Assembly: GCA_024867545.1 (NCBI GenBank)
Contig: JANFNE010000003.1
Span: forward strand, 248,001-312,000
Source of the DNA: Phytopythium helicoides
Lineage: Eukaryota > Oomycota > Peronosporomycetes > Pythiales > Pythiaceae
Direction: 5' to 3'
DNA length: 64,000 nt
Under the pieces are notes generated by a model that was not told the origin of the DNA, made no database searches, and saw nothing but the letters and a program-made list of their open reading frames with translations. The translations under genes and the position numbers were made by a program. Shown piece by piece: positions 9,445 through 20,800 of this stretch (the first letter of the stretch is position 1; each line of letters opens with the position of its first letter).

Positions 9445-11691
9445 ATGGCCGTCGCAGTTAATGGCGAGGAGCAGCGAATGCCAAACAGGTGGGGAAGTTT
9501 CCGCCCTCCCATCGTAGCTGCAAGTTTTGCTCTGGTTGGACGAGTCGTGATAGCACCTTTGCTGCTAGCGGTGGTCGTGATTAAGACAAACTATATGTCG
9601 ACCGCGACCGTTCTCATTGGAACTGATCACAGCTACTTTGATTTCACTCCGCTGGACCCAGTCATGCGCGGTGGATGTCGAGGGTGTCACAAAGGGTGCA
9701 ACAGAGCATTCGTGAGACTCTCACATTTCAACGGAACCAGCGTGCTCAGCAAACCAGCATATGAAGACATGTTTTCCATTCCCGACGACGGATGGGACTT
9801 CAGCGTGCTCAGCTCTGAAGCATCCGAGCTCGCGACATCCATGGATGCAGACCAAGACACCACGTGCATGAGTGGCGTGAACGAGTGGGGATCCCCAGTC
9901 ACCACCATCGCTGCATCCGTGGATCAGATCCTGCACTTGATAGCTGTACTCAACTTGGAACCGTCTATTGCTCCTCAAATGATGCTGGAGCTTCGGAATG
10001 CTGCCGACCCAGACACAAAAATATGTGATACTCGCTGGGTGATCGAGTCACACTTGAGATTGTACAAGTTCCAAGCCGTGGCAAAGACCCTCGAGTACTC
10101 GTCTTTCGCGATAGGAGACCTATCCATCTTCCCAGAGTACACTGAATGTCGCGGGAACTTGCCTAGTGTTGGGATCATCGGCGAGAGACTCGCACTGAGA
10201 GCAGGGGGAGAAGACCCACTCGAGGTTGTTCCAGAACTGTTGCAATTGTTCCCATACGCATTCACAAGCGACCTCCCCAAAGTGTCTCGCCTCGTTCCCG
10301 CCAGTGGGACCCACTATCCTGTCTCCGAGGTGGTTCAACCCATGTTTCGAGCCTATTACGGTGGATGTCGAGTCCGTGCAGTGAATACGTCTGGCATCTA
10401 TGTCGAGGACGCGTGTGTGTTGCAGTCACACTGGGAGAACTATGGTCTTCTCATTCAGTACCCAGAGGATATTCCCGTGTGCTCGGCGACGGACATCTGC
10501 ATTCACAACTACTATTCCTCCTTGTGGGAGTTCTTCACCTACGTGGATCCCGTCGTCGACGGACGAGTCGTCGTACTCGTCAACTCATTTCGTCTTCGAT
10601 ATGCTGACAATGTTGGTGTGAGCGTACTACCTGGAGTGGTGGTCGCTCAGATCCTCGTCATGGGGATCGTGTGTCTCTATCAGACCATCTCTCATCGCAA
10701 GAACTGCCTGTCCGTTCGTCTGGTGCAGATCTGGGTGTATCGGTGCCAGAATGGCCGCATGCAAGTGGTCTACTTGGCTCAAGTCACCTACCACCTCGCC
10801 TACAACTCGGATCTGTATTTCCTCGGACTCACCACCGGCAAATTGTCGGTCGAGTCTGCGATCAATCTGACACTCAGCTTCTTCGCGCTCTCGTACTCGT
10901 TCATCAATCTGGTGAAGGCTCGTATGGGGAAGCAGCGACTGGACCGGCATTTCCGGATGTCGTGGGAGATACTGCAGTTGGTTGTTGCTGCGGCTGTCGG
11001 GACTCTATTGTATAGGTATCGTGTCACTTCTGTTGCGGCAGTGATGGATTACAATGGTGAGTTGCTGCGTAAGACGACGGCTCGAGGCGCAAAACTGTGT
11101 GGCATTCAAGATTCGTGCATCGTGTTTACAGTGAATCTGGTGTTTCTGGCGGCTATTGTTGGGTTGGTTTTGGCTTTAGTCCCTCAAGTGATTGCACTGG
11201 TACTGGACAACTGCAATCGATATCAGAATGTCTTGAATAGGGGAGCCGTAAAACCGGCCAATGAACATGGTATGGCTCTCGTGTGTTATCCCATTATGGG
11301 TGATGCAAACTTGAGACTGACAAGTTTTGAGCGCGAATGTCTTGGTTCTTCTTTCAGTGAGCTATTCGTTGACTGTGATGACTTTGCCTACGAGATATCT
11401 TCCGACGACACACGTTTGTCAAGTGTGGATGCTGTGCTGCTTTGCGGATTCCTATACCACGGTGATTACCTGTACAAGGCTGGTGATGTGATGCTACTCT
11501 TGCTTTCACGAGTTCTTCCTTCATCTGTACTTCGTTCGTTCAATATCGTGTTTTTGCGTTGGCATCTTGATCCCAAATCCAGAACGGTTAGCCATCCTCT
11601 TGCATGTCCATGGTACAAGGCAAGCAGAGAATCGTCGCTGACCGCACAAACTAAGCGTTCTTGCTGCTCTGACCTGCCTGGACAGAGCTAA
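9445..11691 (+). CDS. Multi-TM protein with large Cys-containing ectodomain, copy 2
   Basis: 748 residues from the ATG at 9445, no intron. A paralog of the gene at 5073 with the same layout: N-terminal TM ('PIVAASFALVGRVVIAPLLL'), long ectodomain with the 'CRGCHKGC' cluster, then a five-TM block and a tail. The ectodomain and TM block match copy 1 almost residue for residue. Three short stretches differ: the first ~25 residues, the loop following 'VLDNCNR' (unrelated sequence and slightly different length), and the last ~15 residues. The function is unknown. Near-identity over 2 kb with clustered differences indicates a recent duplication with local replacement, or gene conversion of the central part. 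Confidence 0.8.
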   Translation: MAVAVNGEEQRMPNRWGSFRPPIVAASFALVGRVVIAPLLLAVVVIKTNYMSTATVLIGTDHSYFDFTPLDPVMRGGCRGCHKGCNRAFVRLSHFNGTSVLSKPAYEDMFSIPDDGWDFSVLSSEASELATSMDADQDTTCMSGVNEWGSPVTTIAASVDQILHLIAVLNLEPSIAPQMMLELRNAADPDTKICDTRWVIESHLRLYKFQAVAKTLEYSSFAIGDLSIFPEYTECRGNLPSVGIIGERLALRAGGEDPLEVVPELLQLFPYAFTSDLPKVSRLVPASGTHYPVSEVVQPMFRAYYGGCRVRAVNTSGIYVEDACVLQSHWENYGLLIQYPEDIPVCSATDICIHNYYSSLWEFFTYVDPVVDGRVVVLVNSFRLRYADNVGVSVLPGVVVAQILVMGIVCLYQTISHRKNCLSVRLVQIWVYRCQNGRMQVVYLAQVTYHLAYNSDLYFLGLTTGKLSVESAINLTLSFFALSYSFINLVKARMGKQRLDRHFRMSWEILQLVVAAAVGTLLYRYRVTSVAAVMDYNGELLRKTTARGAKLCGIQDSCIVFTVNLVFLAAIVGLVLALVPQVIALVLDNCNRYQNVLNRGAVKPANEHGMALVCYPIMGDANLRLTSFERECLGSSFSELFVDCDDFAYEISSDDTRLSSVDAVLLCGFLYHGDYLYKAGDVMLLLLSRVLPSSVLRSFNIVFLRWHLDPKSRTVSHPLACPWYKASRESSLTAQTKRSCCSDLPGQS

Positions 11692-11902
11692 AATGATTTT
11701 AAGATAATGCGGCTCAAGACGTGAAGAGACCCACCCTCGACTCTTGTGGACTCATAACACCGAAATTGCTGTCAAAAACGTCAGCCGCGAGCCGGAGATT
11801 CTATCTTATGGATTACAGCCATGAAGTTAAGACTGAAGAAGTGACAAACAACTATGTTTCTCGACAGTTTTACTTCACTGGCAATGCAATGCACCATTCA
11901 CA

Positions 11903-13282
11903 TCACCCCATGAAGCGCAACATAAAGGAGGGTGTAGGTTGAAGCTCGAGTAGGAAAGCAGGGGCAGCGTAGTAGTCTGCCACAGTCGTAGTAAGCTCAT
12001 TGCCCCGCGCCAAAGATCTGACCAAGTTCATGCGAGTTGGGCGAACAATCCAATCGACCTTGTCGACAAACTCGATGCCCAACGCAGAGCGAAAGAGCCC
12101 CTCTCCAGTGCCATCGTAGTAGCCATCGCCAATGTTCCGCCGAGCCTTTGGGTCCTGCTTGAATCCTTCCCATTCACCTCGGAATGTGTTGCACGTCTCA
12201 GCTTCTTGAGTAGTGAGTCCTTTTGAGTAAAGTTGCTCGCTAAACCGTTCTGGGGTTCCCCAACTGTCATTTGGATCGTCAAAATCACCGGTGCTGGTGT
12301 TCTCGGGAGCTAAGAAGACCGGCACAACAAGCGGTTTGAATCCCAGAGACTTCAGAGCACACTCAAGAAAACGATCGAAGCCTTTCAGTACAGGATCAGA
12401 AGACAACTCCTCCACTTTGTAGTCGTTCTCAAGCGCAAAACCCAAATAACCCTTCGACTCCATTGCTTTCATCCGCTTGATCAACTCCTCCAACTTCAAC
12501 ACAAATGGACTCGCTGACACGCTCAACGGAAGACGCGTCTCCCTCGAGTCACTCTCCAACAAGTACGTCAACGTCACTCGATACCCACGCTTCACCTCCA
12601 ACACCTGGTGTGTGCAGTCCGAGTAGAACGCGCACCACTGCACAGTCGACCCTGACGACGACGACGTCCCTGACGCACGGCTACCAACATACTCTCCACC
12701 ACCTTCGCCACCCCACGCAAACACCTCCTTCGCTCTCTTGTGCTCCACCTCGAACTCGCCGCCCTCAAAAGCTGACGGCAAGCACACCACCAACGTCCCG
12801 AACATGTTGCTCCCTCGGGGTGTGTCCTGGTGAGCCTTGAAGAACCCGCCCTGCTTGTAGATGTTCAACTTGTACGGTCGAGCGCGAACCTTCACGACAT
12901 CTGGAGCCAACACCGACTTCACTCGACTCAAGATGTCCGTCTCCGCCAAGTCCAAGCTCGTCGTCCAGCGGTCCTCGAATGGTAAGGAGAAGGCGGCGCG
13001 GTAGTTGAGATCGAGCACGAGCTCGTCTCCCTTGCCGAAGGTGGCTTGATCGCATGCAGCTATCAGGTGTGCCATCTTGGTGTTCCCTTTGTCTGGATCG
13101 GTCGGGAACTGTATCGATGAGACGGCATCAGGGTCGTTGGCGGACTTCGTGTAGCGCAGGTGGATGTTTTTGTTGAGTGTTGTGGTTCCTCCGCAGGCGA
13201 AGAGGCAGTTTTGGGGTTTGGCGCCGAGCAGCTTGAGCTCACGGAGAAGGTTGGTGGGGCTGCTTCTAGTCGTCGATTTCAT
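11903..13282 (-). CDS. 2-oxoglutarate/Fe(II)-dependent oxygenase, paralog of 3300-4643
   Basis: 459 residues from the ATG at 13282; the frame is open further upstream but starts there with TTG. It has the same iron site as its paralog: H-Q-D in 'FFKAHQDTPRG', distal His in 'DCTHQVLEVKRGYR' and the 2OG Arg in 'GYRVTLTYLLE'. Residues 1 to about 330 are nearly identical to the plus-strand copy, including the Gly/Ser insert. After 'ALKSLGFKPLVVPVFLAP' the two proteins diverge, with this one ending in a different tail ('PTPSFMLRFMG'). It lies inverted with respect to copy 1 and converges on the TM gene ending at 11691. No intron or lesion was seen. Substrate unknown. Confidence 0.85.
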   Translation of the reverse strand: MKSTTRSSPTNLLRELKLLGAKPQNCLFACGGTTTLNKNIHLRYTKSANDPDAVSSIQFPTDPDKGNTKMAHLIAACDQATFGKGDELVLDLNYRAAFSLPFEDRWTTSLDLAETDILSRVKSVLAPDVVKVRARPYKLNIYKQGGFFKAHQDTPRGSNMFGTLVVCLPSAFEGGEFEVEHKRAKEVFAWGGEGGGEYVGSRASGTSSSSGSTVQWCAFYSDCTHQVLEVKRGYRVTLTYLLESDSRETRLPLSVSASPFVLKLEELIKRMKAMESKGYLGFALENDYKVEELSSDPVLKGFDRFLECALKSLGFKPLVVPVFLAPENTSTGDFDDPNDSWGTPERFSEQLYSKGLTTQEAETCNTFRGEWEGFKQDPKARRNIGDGYYDGTGEGLFRSALGIEFVDKVDWIVRPTRMNLVRSLARGNELTTTVADYYAAPAFLLELQPTPSFMLRFMG

Positions 13283-13624
13283 GGTGCTGCTTATCTTAGA
13301 GGTGGAAAGTTTTTGAATGGGACCATGAATCATTTCAACGGTTTTCAGTTGGGATTTTGAAACTGTACGGACCAGTGAAACAAACTTGTTGATGTGCTTT
13401 GACGAGATCAATTCATTCGCGTTGAACGCTTCGTTGATGAAACACTCTGAGCCGGTGATGGTACATGTAGCTGTGGCCCGGATGTCGAAACTGCTACCAT
13501 ATGCTTCGGTTGGTTCTGATGCCGCCAGTTGACGAAAAAAAAAAAAAAAAATCTAGAAATGGCACTTGACACGAGTAATTGCCGTCCACAGTATAATCAG
13601 GATTATAGTATTGAGTCGCATTAC
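13283..13624 (-). other. Intergenic with 17-base A tract
   Basis: 342 bases between the oxygenase start and the kinesin stop. A run of 17 A lies at 13535-13551. Nothing coding is seen. It holds the oxygenase promoter and the kinesin 3' UTR. Confidence 0.5.
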
Positions 13625-15828
13625 CTAGGGTGCTTCATTTGCGTGCTGTTTGCGCTGCTGCTCGAGCTCGCTCTTATGCCGCTTCTCCATACGCTGCATC
13701 TCGTCTTCACACTCAGCCAGCTTCTCACGTAGCTCTCTGATCGTTTCCTGCATGCACTCAATTTCTTCTGCATGTTTTCGGTCACGCTTCCTCGCTGACG
13801 GTAGATCCTCTGTCTGTCGTTGCTGCCGGGCTGCCATGCTCTGGTAATGAGCTCTGATCTGCTGCAACTGATCGCGCATCTCGTTTCCGATCTCGGCTCG
13901 AATTTGCACCTCTAGTTGTAGCTTCTCGGCGCTTAGCTGTGACAGCTGTAGCCTCAATTCTTCGTTTTCTAGCTCCATCTTTGCCTGGAGATTATGACAA
14001 CAGTGAGCCTCGCTTCAAGCACCTCGAACGAAACCACAAACAAAACGTACCCAACGTAGATCTTGCTGATCTCTATCTCTCATGGATTCCATCGGAGATG
14101 TTCCCATACTGACAGTTTCTGCCTTAATGGTAGGCATCTCACTTGCTGACGCGTATTCCGAGTGCAGTTTCTTGGACACAGCATCACTTTGCTCACTCGC
14201 TGACTGCACAGCTACCGGATGGTGTCGCGAAATCGACGGGGGAGCTGGCTTTACTATTTCACCCGCCTCCGACTCGGCGACTGATGCACGCTTCCGCTTC
14301 CTTAGCCGACCGTTCTGGTCGTACGTAGCAGGCACCGCACATTTCTGGGACACAGATGACCGACGATGTGTGTGCACGAGCTCTCGGGCGACGGCGCTGT
14401 ACTTCAGTGTCCGCAATGTTTCGTCGAATTCGTGTCCTGAAGGGTTGACGGCTACGATCATTACCAACGGCCCATGCTTCCGTCCAATGAGATTTTCCTG
14501 AAAGAGCTGTACACGACACGCTATAATGTAAGTGAACAAATAATCGAGCGCAGCATTCGTCAGGAACCAATGCACGCACACGAGTGAGCTTGGACTCCCG
14601 GAATGGCACCATCTTCTGGAGATTGGGCGGGTGCTGCTGATTCCAGCGCAGCGTCTCAAGGCACCGCATGAGATTCATCAGTGAGCCGTTGATCTTGCTG
14701 GCCTCTTGAATACGAAGTCCCTTGGCTCCTGTCTTGGCACTTCGTTCCGACCCAGCAAGGTCGACAATCGACACTTTGCTCCGCACCTTGAGCTTCCCCT
14801 TCACCTTGTGATAAAAGTGGAATGTAAAGACGCAGTGACTACGGCTTGAGTCTGAGTTGCTCTTTGTTTCTGCGACCTTCAGAATGAAGCGGGTAAGAGC
14901 CACCCAACAGCGTGAAATGAAGATGCAAGCCACAAACCTGTTTGTTTTTCTTGCCCATAGCGAGGATGTCGTCTCCTTCGGCGACCGAAGTAATTTCACG
15001 CTCCGTGGCCCCTTTCACTTGGATCTTGCCGTCACAGTCCTGCAACCTCAGCGCGTGGCGCTTGCGCTGCGGAGGCGGGATGAGGTCAAACACATTCTCG
15101 TTGTAGATCTCGAGGTACGACGCCGTAATTTTGGCCACTGGCTGGGCGTCGTTCTCCTTTCGGCGCGCCATCTCGTCCATAACAAACCGCAGCGCGCGCG
15201 GGAGCACGCCCGGGGCGTCGTCCGTTCCCGAAATGGTGTACGTCTTGCCCGAGTTGGTGACTCCGTACGCAAACACGAGTCCGCTTTTGCCCGCAAACGC
15301 AGCCTCCAGCACGGGTCGCGTGGTCTCCCTGAACAGCTCCTCCTGTTGGGTATCGGGGCGAAAAATCCGCGAGAAGCGGAACGACGTGGCCGCGCCAGTC
15401 GACCTGTACGCCTGCGCGGTCTTGGGCGGCAGCGCGAGCATCGTCGAGTCCGTCACGACGCGGAAGCACTCGTCGCTTGGCTCTCCCTCCCCCGCCGCAG
15501 CCTCCTCCTCCATCGGCCGGATGCGGATCACAATCTGCCAGCACCAGCGTCGCCATCAGCCAAAAAAAAAACTCCTGCAACTCTCATCATCATCCCCAGC
15601 CACCTGCACGCGGTGCGCCGGGTCCAGCTCGTTCTCCAGCGCCGCGCTGTAGCTGAGCTTCCTCGCGATGAGCAGATCTTCCGGCGCCAGCTCGCTCTCG
15701 CGCCCGTTGCGCAGCCGAATGGCGCGCGCCACCTCGTCCTTGGTCGGCCGCTTGCTCTGCGCCTCGCGCGCGTTCCCGGGCGCCTCCGGAGCCGCGGGCG
15801 ACGCCTCCGGATGCTCCGTCGCCGCCAT
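13625..15828 (-). CDS. Kinesin motor protein, kinesin-6 (KIF20/KIF23)-like, five exons
   Basis: Five exons read on the minus strand: 15828-15604, 15534-14938, 14876-14580, 14506-14051 and 13984-13625. Introns are 61-73 bp with GT..AG ends, and all four are phase 0, giving 644 residues. The ATG at 15828 is the first in frame; the open frame extends a little upstream from a GTG. After a ~75-residue leader the motor begins with 'IVIRIRPM'. The P-loop is 'GVTNSGKTYT' (about residues 166-175), switch I 'SNSDSSRSH' and switch II 'VDLAGSERSAKTGA'. The 'YGVTNSGKT' form instead of 'GQTGSGKT' is typical of kinesin-6. The last exon is a strong coiled coil (Glu/Lys/Arg/Gln heptads), expected to dimerise. 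Kinesin-6 motors act on central spindle microtubules in cytokinesis. Subfamily placement rests on short motifs only. Confidence 0.88.
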
Positions 15829-16218
15829 AAATTCGACAGTCGCGTTGCGATGCTGGCGGACGAGCGTGGAGCGCGCTGCGAGCGCCGAGAGACCAGCGGG
15901 AAGCGCGGCGGGCGACGCGGTCACCAAGGCGCTCAGCTCAATGCTCTACCCGCCCGCGAAAAAAAAAATATTCAAAAAAAATCTGACGCGTCAGTTAATT
16001 GTTGTAATATTGGTGTCGTAACCGATTTATTGCGGTTAAGAACTAAATGAAGAAAGACTATCTGGTAGCCAAATATAGTATAAATGACGCCTTGGTAGTC
16101 GCGATTAGGAGACCGGGTAGGCAATCCTTTTGACGAACAATTATCGGTTAGCAATGCTGGTACATTGCAATCGTTTCGAACGCCTGCCAGACGACAAAAA
16201 GGGGGAAATCCTTGCGAG
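15829..16218. promoter_or_regulatory. Divergent intergenic region between kinesin and EMC10 genes
   Basis: 390 bases separate two divergently transcribed genes, so it must contain both promoters. It includes A-rich runs around 15959-15980 and an AT-rich stretch to about 16090. No confident core promoter motif was assigned. Confidence 0.5.
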
Positions 16219-17514
16219 ATGAGGGTCGCTGCGCTGCTGCTGGCGCTCGCGGCGCTGCTGCTGGCCGCCGTGGCCGTCGCCGACCCGCGGGAGGTCGAGA
16301 GCTCCGAGTGCGTCGTCTCAGCTGTCTGCTCGTGCCGCTCGCGCGGAAATCGGCGCGGTATTGACCGAGTTACGACAGGTTCCAGGAGGAGTTCGGCGAC
16401 GAGTTGGAAACCGGAGGAGTCCGCGCTGTGGACGCTGAGGCGCGGCTGGAGCTGCAGCTGGAGCATCAGCTGGGCCGCGGAGCCGCGTTCTCGCCACGCG
16501 GGAAGGTCGAGATCGTGCAGAGCGCGGGTGCAGCCAAGCCCAAGGTGACGTTTTCCGGCGTTCCCTCGCTCTCGGACGCCGAGGTGGAGCTGCTCGAGGT
16601 GCGCTGCTGGCTGCGGTTGATGCGGTGGGAGGCTGGTGTTGATGGAGGCTGCTGCGGGTTTGAGCAGGGCATGCTGCGCTCGAACGAGCTGTACACGGTG
16701 CGCGCCAAGGCCGACCCGGAGGACCCAGCGTCGCCCTACGTCATGGCATCCGTCCCCGTGGTGCGTGAACTGTTGATAATGACTCAAGCAGTTGGCGGGG
16801 TGAGGCTAATGGAGGCGGTGGCTGCTGTTGTCAGTGCTTGCTGGCGGCGACGCGGATGCGCGAGGACTTTTCGTTCCACCTGACGGACGACGGGAAGCTC
16901 ATGGCCATCGACTTTGTGACCCCGTACGTCTCCCAGGCTGCATGCGCCGAGTATCAGAAGGTTTGTTTTCTTGCTGTGGGAAGTAGAAGGTGTGGATGCG
17001 ACGCTAATCAGAGTGGTACGGAATGGTGCAGCGCGGACTGAGCACCGCCAAGCTGTCTCCTTATGGCACCGCTCTCAAGGCACAGGATGGACCTGCGTAC
17101 GTGTCTGTTTCTTGTTGCATGAAGGAGGAGCACCCGCTCTAACAGAGTCCGGCACATCTCTGTTGATTGCGACGCAGTCCACCCAAGAACATTGTGGTCC
17201 GCCGTGACAAGGCGCCGCAGGGTGTCAAACCCGTGCAAAATGACAACGAGGAACCGCCCGCCGAGGAATCGCAGTCGTTCCTGCGCAAATACGTGCGTTT
17301 GTGTATCGCATCATTACATCATTATGGAGTTGTTTGACGGGTGGTGCGGTTGCTGATGAGCTGTGTTGTGTTGTGACTGGTGTGTGAATGAATGCAGTGG
17401 TATATCATCCTCCCGATCGTCATCATGAGCCTGTTCGGTGGTGGCGACGCTGGTGCTCCGCCGGCTGGAGGTGCTCCCGCTGCTGCTGGTGCCGGTGGTC
17501 CTCGTCGCCGCTAG
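16219..17514 (+). CDS. EMC10: ER membrane protein complex subunit 10 (EMC10), seven exons
   Basis: Exons 16219-16307, 16379-16598, 16668-16760, 16835-16960, 17032-17096, 17178-17292 and 17398-17514 join in frame to 274 residues. Introns are 69-105 bp, GT..AG. A clear signal peptide ('LLLALAALLLAAVAVADP') is followed by a luminal beta-rich domain, a linker, then a C-terminal membrane segment with a Gly/Pro-rich tail ('KYWYIILPIVIMSLFGGGD'). That matches the tail of animal EMC10. EMC10 is a luminal-side subunit of the ER membrane protein complex, an insertase and chaperone for multi-pass and tail-anchored proteins. The last three exons are duplicated as a pseudogene at 22064-22525. No lesion was seen in this copy. 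Confidence 0.88.
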
Positions 17515-17810
17515 TTGCAGGTTACGACTGCGCTTCATTGTATGTAGCGCGGTTGGCTCTGCTTGTGTTTGTCGAGCTGACTCATAGAACCGCAGATAGG
17601 TCTTGGTGATCACTTGGCGACTAAAGACCGAAAGAGGAAAGTAACGACTTCGCATTGGTGTTTTGGGGGTACCTGTTGAGGTTGCTTTTGATCAAACGGC
17701 CATCTACGGTATCTATTCCGTATACCTTGTCCGTCCTCTATTAGCTTCGATGTCTTGCAAGCCATTCATGCATTGACCTTCACGCTGTTGAATAGATTCT
17801 ACTATTGTCG

Positions 17811-20800
17811 TCATTGCAGCTGACTAGCATCCAAGAACTTGTCCAGACGGCGATTCAACTCGTAGTACTTCATTGTTCTAGCTGCGACTGAAATGAGACT
17901 CTCATCTGACGATTCAAGTTTCTTGGTGGCCTCCTGTGCGTCTGCAACCAGGGAGCAAAACCAAGCAGCGCTTTCTGCTTTGCAACTATCTTCAAGCTGT
18001 GAAATAACTCCCTCGATACGATCCCAAAGCTCCTCATACAACGAGAGCTCGAGCCGTGTGCCTTGGACCTGCACCATCGCCTCGCGTGCAGAACATATCG
18101 TGTCCGGAATTGTCTCCAGACTTGCTTTCACTGTAGCGTTACTGGCTTGTTTGTTTGTCAGTCTCGCTAACGCATCAACCACAGTAGAGATCTTGATCCG
18201 TCGAGACGGTACCAATGCACACATTCGCTTCACAAGTTCCCACTCATCGTCTGTAGCGATGGCGGGACGTAGCGGCAGTTGGCCCCGTTTTGCACAAGCT
18301 TTCACGACAACATTGTCGAGATCTCCCCACGGAAGACACAGATGCGTATCCTTGCCAGCATCCACAGCCTCCACAACACGCAGTGCCTCCACGATACACA
18401 TACCCAAAGAGTAGATATCCGACTCGTAAGTTGGACGCGCGCCAGCTTCAAAACATTCTGGAGCCACCCAATGTGATGCGCCGGATATTCCCGCGCTATC
18501 ATGATCACTAGTGAGCGTACTCAAGCCAAAATCCGTCACCTTCGCCTTCATATCACTTCCCACTAGGATGTTGTTCCCCTTCAAGTCACCATGTGCCACG
18601 TTGCGTGCATGAAGATACTGAACACCAAGTGCTGCCTCATGGAGTTTCACCCATAACTCATCTGGATGCTTCTCCAAATAGCTGACCAACGTGCCATTCG
18701 TGGCGTATTCACACACAAAGAATGGATTGCCGACATGACAAGCACCGAAAAGCTGAATGACATGAGGGTGTCTGAACGTGAACCAAATATCGACCTCGCG
18801 TCGGAACATTGCGAGATCATGCGCTTTCGAGGTCGAGTCCGCAGGATTCGTAGTTGCGGTGGAGTCCACCAATGATACAGTAAACGATGAAAGCGCACTA
18901 GAAGTGCCGCTGCTTTCATCGACACCAAGCTTCTTGACCACCACCTCCGAATCCAGCCATCGAGCTCGATACACACTCCCAAACCCACCAGCACCAAGAC
19001 GATCCGCTTCTGCGATAACCAGCTCATACCACGGAATGAACCACTCCGGAATGGATCCTTCTCCTTCGAGCTTGCTCTCGAGAGCTTCAATAGTCTTCTT
19101 CATCACCTCCTTCTGATCTGACGTGTACTTGGAGCCAGGGTTGTTCGTCTCCGCCTTCAACGTCGCGATCAACGCAAGCCGTTCGTGATCGGTCTGCAGC
19201 TCATTGAGGCGAAGATAGAGATCGGACACCCCAGCAACGAAGACATCTTGCTGCTGATCATCCCACTGTTTTCTTCTTTCCCTGGTGTTATCGGTGCTCT
19301 CGCCAAGCGATTGCCACAGCGCCTCCATCCGTCGATGAAATGTGACAATGCTGGTGGAAGTGACTCTCGTGGACGAAAGTCGCATGGCAAGGGTTTGGTC
19401 TTTGGTCATTGAAATCGCCGCGTGAAAGTCGACCAACAGAGAATGAAACTGTGCTAGCAATGATATAGGCTGTGGAGAGTTCAGGAAGCGCTCGTGTAAA
19501 TGTTTGAGATCGGCGAACCCTTGTCGGTGTTGTTCGTTGGTGCACTTCTCCATGAGGTGTACAAGAGACACCCACGTGTCTTGTGCTTGTCCGTATCGAT
19601 AGTTGTCAAACGTGGTGACCGCGTGTTGGTCTTCAGGTTGGCAGTTTTCTGGTTTAGCCAAGTGCTCCATCTCACAGACGACCGCCGACAGGCTCATACG
19701 TTTGACAGGATCCTTGCAGCACATGCGCCACACTAAATTTCGAGCGTGTCCATCTGCGCATTGCGGCTCATATCGTGTTCTTCTGTTGGTCAACTCCAAC
19801 TCTGGTTTCCACTCCAATTTCAAATCTGGGACCTCGATTTCATCTTCAAGTCTCCACGGAACGCTCGCAGTTGCTGCCTCCAGCACGCACATTCCCAGCG
19901 AGTACACGTCAGAACCAAATGATGGTGCTTCGCCTTCCAGAATCTCCTGGTGCCATCCACCGTATCGGACCATCAATTGAAGACCCACCAGTCGTCAAGC
20001 CACTCAGCCCGAAGTTCGACAACTTCGCCAAACCGTCACTCCCAATCAAAATATTGCTGCATCTCAGATCGCCGTGAATAATCTTCCGCTCGTGGAGGTA
20101 CTGAAGACCCAACGCAGCCTCAAGCAACAGCTTCCACATCGTTTGATCTTTATTCGCCATTTTGATTGCGCTGAACATACTCAAACAACGAACCACCACT
20201 TGCGTACTCGCACACGAATAAGTCCAAGCCAGGTACAAGATCAACATTACATGCCCCATAGATTTTGATGATGTTGGGGTGTCGTAACTGTTGCCATAGT
20301 CCAGCTTCGTCTTGAAACGACATATGTGCTGCGTCAGGTACAAAGAGTTTAACCACGACGACGGCATCGAGCCACTTAGCGAGATAGTTGCCACCAGCAT
20401 TGCCACTTTTGAATAGATCATTTAGCTCCAATTCACACGGCGGCACGAAGAGAACTGTTGTGTGAGCCACTTGATGTGCTGGGCTTGTTTGATGGAGTTT
20501 GGTGTACCGAGTGAGATATTGCACCAGTTCATGATCGCCTCGATCTGTGGCGAATCGAATTGCTGAATTTCCTTCGTTGTCGGTGGCATTCACATCTGCA
20601 CCGCATGCTTCTACGAGATACCGAACCACATCCATGTGCCCCTTGATTGTGGCAATCGTCAGAGCAGTGTAGCCTAAATTGGTCTTCGTATTCACGTCTA
20701 CTTCGCATGCTTCGACGAGATACCGAACAACTTCAACGTGGCCTTCACTAGCGGCCCACGTTAGTGCTGTCCATCCACCTTTGCCTGGTTCGTCGATGTC

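Noticed and set aside
14857..16050. 397-codon plus-strand frame opposite the kinesin exons
   Set aside because: It is composed of Arg/Leu/Ala and runs through the introns of the kinesin gene. The minus strand has a P-loop, switch motifs and good splice sites.
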